From JAVBSX01 sp051660685 (lineage in GTDB: Bacteria > Planctomycetota > Planctomycetia > Pirellulales > Thermoguttaceae): a stretch of DNA of 64,000 nt. Of this stretch, positions 34,959 to 43,900 are shown piece after piece (positions within the stretch are counted from its first letter, which is position 1; each line of letters begins with the position of its first letter). The DNA lies in assembly GCA_051660685.1 (NCBI GenBank), contig JBOFQB010000094.1:1-64000 (forward strand), written 5' to 3'. Under the pieces are notes generated by a model. It searched no databases. It was given only the letters and a program-made list of their open reading frames with translations, and had not been told where the DNA came from. The position numbers and the translations under genes are program-made.

Positions 34959-35930
34959 ATGAAAATCATTGTAATGGGAACCGGGGGATTTGCGGCTCCC
35001 GCATTTCGGCGACTGCTTGAAACCGAGCACGAGATTGTTGCGCTCGTTACAATGCCCTTACGAACTCAACGGGGCGAACGGTCCCTGTTGCGCGATGTTG
35101 CCGACGAATACAATGTCCCGCTTTTGCAACCGGACAACATCAATCAGTCAGAATGTAGGGATTTGCTCCATCTTTTAGCAGCTGATTTGTTTTTTGTCTG
35201 TGATTATGGTCGGATTCTTTCACCTGCAATTCTCAAAACCGCCAGAATGGGCGGAATCAATTTACACGGTTCTCTTTTGCCCCAATATCGTGGTGCTGCT
35301 CCAATCAATCGTGCCTTGTTAGATGGAATGACTTATACCGGAGTCAGCCTGATTCACATGATTCCCGCTGTTGATGCAGGTCCCGTTGTCGCCAAAAGTC
35401 CAAAAATTCCAATCACCCCAGATGATACGGCAATGACTGTCGAGCATAAATTGGCGGAAATTGGAGCGGACTTGCTGCTTGAAACCTTACAACAAATGGA
35501 AACCGGACGTTTGCCCGCAATTCCTCAGAATGTCAACGAGATTTCAAAAGCACCAAAACTCAGGAAAGAAGAAGCTCTTCTTGATTGGAACCAACCGGCT
35601 GAACGTATTTTCAATCATGTTCGCGCAATGATTGTTTGGCCGAGATCGCTCACTTTTTGGACTCGCTCTTCCGATCAGAAATCATTCCGACTCATTCTCA
35701 ACTCGGTTGCAATCATCCCCCGAAAAACAGTTGCCCTTACACCCGGCCTTTCCGTTAAACCCGGCACAATCGTTAAAGCTGACAACAATACGTTCTTGGT
35801 TGCAACCAAAACGGACTATATCAGGATTCTTGAGATTCAACCGGCCGGGAAAGCGTCAATGACCGCAACTGGTTTCGTCAACGGTTATAAAATACAACCG
35901 GGTGAACGGTTTGAAACGGTACAACAGTAG
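34959..35930 (+). CDS. fmt: Methionyl-tRNA formyltransferase
   Basis: Formylates initiator Met-tRNA with 10-formyl-THF. The N-terminal formyltransferase domain includes GRILSPAILKTARMGGINLHG and the signature HGSLLPQYRGAAPINRAL with the catalytic Asn/His/Asp set completed by GVSLIHMIPAVDAG. The C-terminal domain (AERIFNHVRAMIVWPRS) is present. Length 323 aa is slightly above typical. No Shine-Dalgarno is visible before ATG 34959. Peptide deformylase, a usual neighbour, is absent. Confidence 0.94.
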   Translation: MKIIVMGTGGFAAPAFRRLLETEHEIVALVTMPLRTQRGERSLLRDVADEYNVPLLQPDNINQSECRDLLHLLAADLFFVCDYGRILSPAILKTARMGGINLHGSLLPQYRGAAPINRALLDGMTYTGVSLIHMIPAVDAGPVVAKSPKIPITPDDTAMTVEHKLAEIGADLLLETLQQMETGRLPAIPQNVNEISKAPKLRKEEALLDWNQPAERIFNHVRAMIVWPRSLTFWTRSSDQKSFRLILNSVAIIPRKTVALTPGLSVKPGTIVKADNNTFLVATKTDYIRILEIQPAGKASMTATGFVNGYKIQPGERFETVQQ

Positions 35931-36006
35931 AATCATCATGTGCGGTTTAAGATTTTCGTTTTCCGTATTGCAACTTTTGATCCTTACCCTTTTCTAAATT
36001 CCCCGC

Positions 36007-37245
36007 ATGAGCCAACCTCGTTTTCAAAATACACTGTACACGAACGACAATCTTTTCATTCTGTATGGAATGAACAGCGAAATTGTCGATTTGATTTATC
36101 TCGATCCTCCTTTCAATTCCAAACGGGTATACTCCGCCCCGATTGGCACGAAAGCAGCCGGAACCAGTTTCAAAGATATGTGGACTTGGCAGGATGTCAA
36201 TGAGCATTATCTCGATACTCTTGCAGTCAAGTACCCTGCTCTAACGAAATACATTGCGTCTGTAGGGGAAATTCACAGTAAGGCAATGATGTCGTATCTG
36301 ACGTATATGGCACAACGCATTGTCGAACTGTACCGTGTGTTGAAGCCGACCGGCTCGATCTACTTGCACTGCGATGCAACCGCAAGTCACTATCTGAAAC
36401 TGTTGCTCGATGAGGTCTTTGGAAAGCAGAATTTTAGAAACGAAATTGTTTGGTGTTATCGTGGAGCAGGTTACCCCAAAAATGATTTTGGGAAGCGTCA
36501 TGATATAATTTTACGCTACTCAAAAACAGGTGATTATACTTTTAATCTTGACGATGTGCGGGAAGAATATGCCGAGACCACGAAAGAACGCTTCAAGCAT
36601 TATATTGGCAATAAACGTCGCTCTGGTGATTTTGGCGTTCAATCGCTACATCCGCAAGGGAAACATCCCGATGATTGGTGGAAGATACAACCAATTGCCC
36701 CCTCTGCAAAAGAGCGAACGGGTTATCCAACACAGAAGCCGCTTGCCCTTTTGCGGCGTATCATTGCAGCGTCCTCGAATGAGGGGGATGTCGTGTTTGA
36801 TCCGTTTTGTGGTTGTGCGACGACATGTGTTGCGGCTCAACAGTTCGACAGAAAATGGATCGGCATTGACATTGAAAAGAAAGCGACGCAGATTTTGGTG
36901 CAGCGGTTAAGCAATGATGCTGGGCTTTTTAGTGATTTTGTGGCGACGGACAAAATTCCCAAACGGACGGATATTAAGGAAATCGCCCCCTCGCAGTCGA
37001 TCAAAGAGCGGTTATACAAGGAACAATCTGGCAATTGTAGGGCGTGCGGTGTCGCTTTTGAGATGCGACATCTGGAAATTGACCACATTATTCCGAAGTC
37101 GAAGGGGGGAGGGGACTATTACGAGAATTATCAACTTTTATGTGGTTCGTGTAACAAAATAAAGGGGAATCGTCCAATGGAATACCTGCGTCTAAAAATC
37201 GAAACTCTCGAAAAAATGCAGGGGAAAATCGTGTTTGGTGAATAG
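36007..37245 (+). CDS. DNA methyltransferase fused to an HNH nuclease domain
   Basis: 412 aa. The N-terminal part is a beta-class amino-methyltransferase (motif IV DPPF at residues 33-36 before motif I DPFCGCATT at 265-273), of the PF01555 type; DPPF favours N6-adenine but N4-cytosine is possible. Residues 334-395 form an HNH domain with a zinc ribbon: Cys344/Cys347, Asp359-His360 in LEIDHIIPKSKGG, Asn374, Cys379/Cys382 in LLCGSCNKIKG. No separate restriction enzyme or specificity subunit is nearby, so the one polypeptide may both modify and cut DNA, or the HNH may have another role. Start ATG 36007 lies 76 bp after fmt. Confidence 0.85.
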   Translation: MSQPRFQNTLYTNDNLFILYGMNSEIVDLIYLDPPFNSKRVYSAPIGTKAAGTSFKDMWTWQDVNEHYLDTLAVKYPALTKYIASVGEIHSKAMMSYLTYMAQRIVELYRVLKPTGSIYLHCDATASHYLKLLLDEVFGKQNFRNEIVWCYRGAGYPKNDFGKRHDIILRYSKTGDYTFNLDDVREEYAETTKERFKHYIGNKRRSGDFGVQSLHPQGKHPDDWWKIQPIAPSAKERTGYPTQKPLALLRRIIAASSNEGDVVFDPFCGCATTCVAAQQFDRKWIGIDIEKKATQILVQRLSNDAGLFSDFVATDKIPKRTDIKEIAPSQSIKERLYKEQSGNCRACGVAFEMRHLEIDHIIPKSKGGGDYYENYQLLCGSCNKIKGNRPMEYLRLKIETLEKMQGKIVFGE

Positions 37246-37370
37246 TCTCTGTGAAGTCGTTGACAAGCTCCGTTAGCGGTCTAAATTTTACGAATCCCAA
37301 ACGGCTCAGTATTCATCCGACCAGACAATAATCATTGAACCGCTCTTTTTCTTCGCCAAACTTGGTCTTT

Positions 37371-39344
37371 TTACTCAACAAACTCGACGAAAAGTGTCTT
37401 TCCGGCCGGAATGGTCCATTCCAAAGAGAAGTTTGAGGAGTTTTGAGAAGAATTATTCTCAACCGAAGAAGATGTTTCTTCAACAGTTGCGACAACATCG
37501 GGTTCCCCGCATCTCCATTCCTTTATTCGACGAGGTGTAAATTTGGGCGTCAACACAACTTTTGCGGCCTTACTGTTGTCAATCTGGACCGGGAGATTCC
37601 CCCGTTTCGCAACCCCCTCATTGTTAATCAGCTCCACAACCCAACCTGACGGATTACGGTTGATTTGATATTCAATCGGATCCCCTGAAACCTGAATCGG
37701 TTGATAGTGCGCAACCAATTCCGCAAGTCGATCATTGGAAATCGCCGCATTTCGCCCCGTAATCGGATTATTCCATCTTTCAAGAACCTCAACGGTCCCC
37801 AACTTTTGCAACCGTTCCAAACGTGAACCTAACTGTTGAGCGTGATCGGGGGACAATAACAATTGCGATCCGGCGATTAAGCTCTTTTCCAATTCGTCCA
37901 CAAAAGAGTCCTCAAATGCCTGATCTCCAACCAAAAGAATAACCGGGTAATTTTTCAGCAAAGAAGCTGTTGCTTTTGAAAGAACAACATCGAATGATTC
38001 GCCAAATGGGGTTGGACGCATATAAAATTTTTCGGGATTCTCACGATCCGAATACTTGTGAATATGGTCGGAACCGGGAAAAAGCTGCTCTTCCAGCAAA
38101 TCATAGATATGCCAATCCCCTTCTGACCGTTCCAGATAACCAAATGTCTTACCTGTAAAAGGGTTATAACCGGCCAAATGATCGAGAACAATCACAATCG
38201 GTGTATGAGGAATCCCGCGATCATGCGATTCCATGAACTGAAAAACCTCACGTCCCCGTTCTCCATGTGAAGTCAATTTCCAGTCGGCAACATTCTCCCC
38301 CTTTTCATTCGTTGTCCAACGATCAGGCCGATCCTCAAAAAACGAATCAATACTGTTTTCCGGGGTTACGATTGCTGTTCCGGCAAACCAAGCATGTAAC
38401 CAAAGACGTTCATAAAAACTGAGGGAATGTCCGGCGTCGAGACCTCTTGCTTCACCTTTTTTTCCTCGTAAGGGGCCGGATGTGGTACAATCACCATGCA
38501 ACCAGGGACTGACCTGAATTGACCAGGGTTTATTCCAACAACGGGATGCACCTCTTGCAAACGCGATTTTGGACTGCGTAAAAGCAATGTTCTCGCCCAG
38601 TTCCAGTCCAATAATTGCAGCACCCCATTCTCCAACATACGCCTCATAATGTGAATGTCCGTTGATACTGATCGTCCGACCGCGAAATGCTTCATTGCGA
38701 TTGTCAAAATAGTCCTTTAACTCGGCATAACATTCAGCCCGGGATCGCGGTCGTTTGGAATATCCGGCAAATTTATTTGGGGGTGCAAGTGTGGAATATC
38801 GTTCGTATTCTGGGGTATCTGCGCCAAAATTATCGCGCAACCAATTTTTGTCATACGAAAGACGATGAAAGTAATACCCCCATTCTCCCAATTGGACATA
38901 AGTAACCGCCCCCTTTTCGTCCAGACGACGCCGAATTGCTTCTTCCTCATCTGAAATGGAATCCCGACCATATTTTAGCTGCATATCTCCGGGATAAGTG
39001 ACAATCGGCCAACCTAACTGTTCAAGATAGTCATTCAACTCCAAACTGTTCGGTGTCGGTCGCGGTCCCGGATCAAAACCGATTCCCAACTGTTTGGATT
39101 TCATCACAGAAACGAGTTGTTTGAGTGTTTCAACATCTCCAGGTGCTCCATAAATTGTAAAAAGACACCTATTTTGACCGGGGATCAAGATCGGCTCAAA
39201 TGCACTCTGTAATTGAGCAAAGGTTGGAAAAGGGGTTTCACTTTCCTTAACGGTTGGACGACTTTGCCCGAAAACGTTGCAACACAAGATGCAGCACAAT
39301 AAAAATGGAAACAACAAAACAAGATAGACAGTTGGAACTTTCAC
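37371..39344 (-). CDS. Secreted putative glycoside hydrolase-like protein
   Basis: 657 aa from GTG 39344; the longer frame from TTG 39383 reads through a tandem repeat and is less likely. The N-terminus is a clear signal peptide (VYLVLLFPFLLCCILCC, then NVFGQ). The middle region has segments typical of TIM-barrel sugar hydrolases (YVQLGEWGYYFHRL; SINGHSHYEAYVGEWGA; SFYERLWLHAWFAGTAIVTPEN), with Glu residues that could be catalytic. The late part (LLVGDQAFED, GSQLLLSP) resembles the trimerisation/flavodoxin-like domain of GH42-type enzymes, and the end is a short beta domain. The family assignment is a guess from pattern; export is well supported. Confidence 0.72.
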   Translation of the reverse strand: MKVPTVYLVLLFPFLLCCILCCNVFGQSRPTVKESETPFPTFAQLQSAFEPILIPGQNRCLFTIYGAPGDVETLKQLVSVMKSKQLGIGFDPGPRPTPNSLELNDYLEQLGWPIVTYPGDMQLKYGRDSISDEEEAIRRRLDEKGAVTYVQLGEWGYYFHRLSYDKNWLRDNFGADTPEYERYSTLAPPNKFAGYSKRPRSRAECYAELKDYFDNRNEAFRGRTISINGHSHYEAYVGEWGAAIIGLELGENIAFTQSKIAFARGASRCWNKPWSIQVSPWLHGDCTTSGPLRGKKGEARGLDAGHSLSFYERLWLHAWFAGTAIVTPENSIDSFFEDRPDRWTTNEKGENVADWKLTSHGERGREVFQFMESHDRGIPHTPIVIVLDHLAGYNPFTGKTFGYLERSEGDWHIYDLLEEQLFPGSDHIHKYSDRENPEKFYMRPTPFGESFDVVLSKATASLLKNYPVILLVGDQAFEDSFVDELEKSLIAGSQLLLSPDHAQQLGSRLERLQKLGTVEVLERWNNPITGRNAAISNDRLAELVAHYQPIQVSGDPIEYQINRNPSGWVVELINNEGVAKRGNLPVQIDNSKAAKVVLTPKFTPRRIKEWRCGEPDVVATVEETSSSVENNSSQNSSNFSLEWTIPAGKTLFVEFVE

Positions 39345-39355
39345 GTTAATCAAAA

Positions 39356-39459
39356 GGTAAAGGGCAAAGATTTCAACGAACAAGGTAACGGGTCAAGGTT
39401 TTAGAGAAGGTAACGGACAAAGGTTTCAACGAACAAGGTAAGGGGCAATGATTTCGGGG
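39356..39459 (-). repeat. Imperfect 25-28 bp tandem repeat
   Basis: Four imperfect units on the plus strand each begin GGTAA(A/C/G)GGG and most carry CAAAGATTTCAACGAACAA. The units start at about 39356, 39384, 39409 and 39437. They sit directly upstream of the secreted hydrolase-like gene and just downstream of the TPR gene, so they may affect expression of the former. Confidence 0.7.
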
Positions 39460-39477
39460 TACAACCGTATTGACATC

Positions 39478-40839
39478 TTAGCCGGTATCCGTTTTTGACA
39501 TTTTGGCAAGTGTTTCCAGCTCGGCGACTTTTGCGGCATCTGCGTCTGCTGCTTCGATTTGCCCCAACTCGCGTAATGCAAGCGAACGATTGATGTACAA
39601 CGGAATATGATTCGGATTCAGTTCAATCGCTTGTGTTAAATCGTCGACGCTCAACGGATACAGTTGGACAACCCGATATACGACACCTCGATTAAAATAA
39701 GCGGAAAAATTCTTGCTGTTCAAATGAATCGCCTGACTGAAATCGTTGATTGCTTCATCAATTTCATTCAGTTTTATGTGAATAACACCCCGGGAACAGA
39801 AACCAATATCCGAGTTGGGGCGTAATTCCAACATTCTGCCGTAATCGTTGATCGCTTCCTTCAACTGTCCCAATTTGGAATGAAGTAAACCGAGTAAACT
39901 CCACGATTCGGGACTGGACGGATTCAATTGGAGAGATTGCGTCAAATCATCAATCGCTTCTCCAAACAGATTGATTTGCATTCGCAAATGTCCTCTCATT
40001 CTATAAGTTTCAGCAACTTTGGGCGCCAAACGAATCGCTTCATCAAAGTTCTCAAGAGCCGACTGAAACCGTCTCATTTGCTGAAGTGCAATTGCCCGAT
40101 TGACATAATGTCGGTAATTGCGAGGATCAACCTCAATTGCCCGGGTATAATCGGCAACAGACTCGGCGTATTCACCTCGTCGATACCGCACATATCCCCG
40201 GTTGGAAAATGCTTTGGAATCCCGGGGTGTCAGTCCAAGAATCAACGTGTACTCCCGAATCGCTTCTTCGTCCCGCCCCATTCTTTCAAAAGCATTTCCC
40301 AAATTTCCATGTGCTTTGACATTTTGCGGGTCTATGACAAGAGCGCGTTCATAATCCTGTATTGCCTCTTCATATCGAGATAAAAGGGCGTAAATCAAAC
40401 CGCGAGCAATGAGAGCGTCCACATCATTCGGCAAAAGATCAATTGCAGAACTGTAATCCTGAATTGCTTCACCAAATTTTCTCAACGCCGCATAAGCATG
40501 TGCCCTGTTGTAAAAAGCAGCCGAATAATTGGGATTCAACGAAAGAGCATGTGTGTACTCGGTGATTGCATTGTCGTTTTGCCCCAATTTACGAAAGAGA
40601 CAACCGCGATTGTAGTACACGGACGGTTCATTGGGAGAAATGTTCAGCACCTGAGCATATTCGGCAAGAGCCTGATCGTACTTGCCCAAACCTTCATAGG
40701 CATTTCCCCGCAAAAAGAAAATTTCCGTTGAATTGGGATTTTGAATCAGCAAATCATTCAAACGTCCAATTGCAACATCATACTCTTTACGTCGCAATAC
40801 ATCCTGAATTTCACGAATAGAACCGTGTTCATCAAACAT
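39478..40839 (-). CDS. Tetratricopeptide-repeat protein
   Basis: 453 aa made almost entirely of TPRs: about a dozen 34-residue units with the pattern A..Y.rG..y..lg.y..Ai.Dy..al.l.P (for example AIQDYERALVIDPQNVKAHG, AINDYGRMLELRPNSDIGFC). There is no signal peptide and no catalytic domain, so it is a cytoplasmic scaffold. It lies downstream of the PQQ/TPR giant on the same strand with an 85-bp gap, suggesting a shared transcript. Partner proteins cannot be inferred. Confidence 0.92.
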   Translation of the reverse strand: MFDEHGSIREIQDVLRRKEYDVAIGRLNDLLIQNPNSTEIFFLRGNAYEGLGKYDQALAEYAQVLNISPNEPSVYYNRGCLFRKLGQNDNAITEYTHALSLNPNYSAAFYNRAHAYAALRKFGEAIQDYSSAIDLLPNDVDALIARGLIYALLSRYEEAIQDYERALVIDPQNVKAHGNLGNAFERMGRDEEAIREYTLILGLTPRDSKAFSNRGYVRYRRGEYAESVADYTRAIEVDPRNYRHYVNRAIALQQMRRFQSALENFDEAIRLAPKVAETYRMRGHLRMQINLFGEAIDDLTQSLQLNPSSPESWSLLGLLHSKLGQLKEAINDYGRMLELRPNSDIGFCSRGVIHIKLNEIDEAINDFSQAIHLNSKNFSAYFNRGVVYRVVQLYPLSVDDLTQAIELNPNHIPLYINRSLALRELGQIEAADADAAKVAELETLAKMSKTDTG

Positions 40840-40924
40840 AGGTCGAATTATTAAATACAGGCAAAACTAACGATGATAAATGGGACCGGACAACAATGTG
40901 TCCGAACTCCCGTATTGTACTCGA

Positions 40925-43900
40925 TTATTTTTCCTGCGTAAATGTCGCATGAAAGGTTTTTTTGGGGGTAATAAACCGGATTTGGTTTCGTCCGGGGTCA
41001 AGAACCAACCGTAATCCAAGAGACAATTCCTTCATCGACGCAACAGAAGGTGTGAATTCGTTCCTCAGCTCGAATAAAAATCGGGAATCACCCGTTTTTT
41101 TGTCGATCCCCAACAAAACCGGATAAACTTGAACACCCGATTGCCCTGTTGAACCCGGTTGTCCGGTTGAACCTGTTTGTCCTGTTAAGTTTGGTTGTTC
41201 CTCAAAAATGGTTGCGCCAAACAGTATGATAGGATAATCGGGGTGATTGGGAATAGAGTACCAATTGGCAATTCGTCTCGCATTTGTCCAAATCGGTATT
41301 CCCTTTGCGTCATATCGCATGATAATTCCCTCTCCGATTGCACGTTGAGGAACACCTTGCAAAGGAGTTCGTGTTTTGGCAGATTCACTTGTTGCCGTTT
41401 CTTCTGTCTTTTCAAAAGACCCCAACATGGTTTTTTGAATGTTGCGATCAAAAATGAACAGAACCAACCAATCATCCCCTTCTTTCATAACCTGAAAATC
41501 GACAAAAGGATTTCCCTCGATTCCCCAAACCTTTTCAGAATTGATTCGTTCCCGTTCTAATTGTGCGCCCTGTATATCGGTTGGGGAACATCGAATGATT
41601 GGACAATCCGCTTGTATTGATTTCAAATCAACGGACTGTAAGTGACCGGTTTGTTCAAGAACATCAATCACACGTCCTTGCTCCCTGAAATGAACAAGAG
41701 CATCATACGTTAAAGGTGTTGAAAACGAATAATGGGGATTGAGGACCGACCGTCCAAAATCATCTGGTTTGACCGACAAAGCGCGAGCTCGGCGTTCTTC
41801 TTTGGAAAGTGACTGAACCTGATTCTGAAGTTCACGCTGAATGAAGTCCCGCATATCAAAAACATCCAGTCCAATTGCCGTATCAGGTGAAGGGGGTGTT
41901 CGGATTGCAACAAATTTGGAGCCAAAACAATGAATGATTCCTTGCGGTAATACTCCGCGAGTTATTTCCTGACCCGTTTGAGAACGGAAAACCTGAACTT
42001 CACAACGCTGTGTCGGGGAGATGCGAACATCCCCTTGTAAAGAAGCGGTCAGACTGTTTGGCGTGATTTGGTACAGAAATTGTTCATCACTTGCAAAAAG
42101 CACCTTATTTTGGGTCAATTCCCGTTTCCAACACATTTTTCCAGACAAAGGGTCAAGACCCCATAATGTATTACCGTCTTGAAAACATAAAGCATGAGCG
42201 TTGAGAACAACGGGATCGGCCCAAAACACAAACGGCTCTCCTGTTCCAGAAAAGAGGGGAGAACTGGAATTCAATTGCGACAATTTCAAAGCGTTCTCTT
42301 GAAAACGAACGTTTCCAAAGGGGGTTGAGACCTGTTTTTTCCAAAGAATAACCGGCCGATCCAATTGATCGCGCTGTAAAACGTCAATCGCCAGAATTGT
42401 TTTTCCGCGTATAAAAAACAGCAGATGATTCAATCCCTTCAAAAAACCGGTTTGGTCCGAAAAACGAAAATCCTGATTCCCCAAATACTGCAATTGGTTA
42501 GGAATCGTCAGAAATTCCCCTTCTTCATCCGGCAAAGGTATCATCCATTCATTCTGACCCTTCTTATTCCGACAGAGGAGTCGCAGTCCCTGATTGGGAA
42601 CAGATGTAAGATGAAAGGAGAATTCATCTTGAAAAATCGGATTTTCGCCGACATAGGGAATCGGCATTGTAACCGGGAAACCGGATTGATAGGGTCCCGC
42701 TCGACTCGATGTTTTCCCCCCCTGATCCGGCTCTGTTTCCTCTTCCGTAAGGATAACCGGACCATTTGGCCAAGAAGTCTTCATCAACGCTTGCTCTTCG
42801 TCGGTCGAAACCGTCAATGATTGATATGCCTTTTTCGTTGTCTTGACCTGTTCTGACAGTTTCTCCAAACTCTCACAACGGGCAAGGAGACATTCCAATT
42901 GCGAAAATTGTTTGTTCTCCAAATAATCCTGACACAACCGACTCAACGCCGAGTCAGCAATTGGCAAGGTTGAAAAACCAATCAGGAAACGTTCCAACTG
43001 TTCCGTTGTTTTTCGACCATTTGTTGAGAACCGTTGTTCCCCGTTGAACTGATCGATGATTTGTTGCAATTCTTTTTGGGCAAGCGTCAACAGAAACGGT
43101 CCGATTTCGGGGTCGGCTTGTAAGGCGTGAACCTGTTCCTGAATCCAAAAAGCAAGGAGATACTCACGATGATCCTCACTTTCCAATACAAGACGTTCCT
43201 GCTGATTGAGAACAATCAGTTTTTCAAAAATCCGCTTAAACTGTTCCTTATCCTGTTGATTCAGACAATAAACGGCATACTGTTTCAGAAGATTCGCAAA
43301 AATTTCCGGGGAATCACTCAAGGTCTCGATGTCGTCCAGAGAAGGTCGATAATTCAACGTGTTGGACCGAAAAACAACACACATCATATTCCGCAACACC
43401 GATTTTTCCCGGGGTTTGTATTGTGACTGAAAACGCAAACACTCTTGAAACAAGGAAAGGGCAAGGGGGGTATTTTCTTCAGCATAAGCAATTCGTCCCA
43501 AAACAAAAAGAGCATCTGGATCATCCGGTTGTTCACGTTGTCGCTCAAGTGCCCTTTCTCGAAGAGGTTCCATTTGGTTGAAACAGGTGAGTGTCCTTGC
43601 CGATTGAGAAAACACCTTGCCGTTCATTGCAAGAAGATTCCCTAAAGGTGTTTCGTCAAGTGATTTCCATGTTCTCTGCAACTTGCCGGTTGTCAAATCA
43701 ATGACTCCTAACGAATGATCGCTCAAGGGAATCATGTAAGTGTTTCCCTTTTTCAAACCGGTTCCACTTGGAATTGCCCCATTTGAAAAGTACGTTTCCC
43801 GTCCATTCCAACCTTTTTCGCCCGTCGTCAAATCATACGACATCATGGAATGTTCGGTTGCAAGAACAATCAGATTCTCATAAAGACAGGCAACATATCT

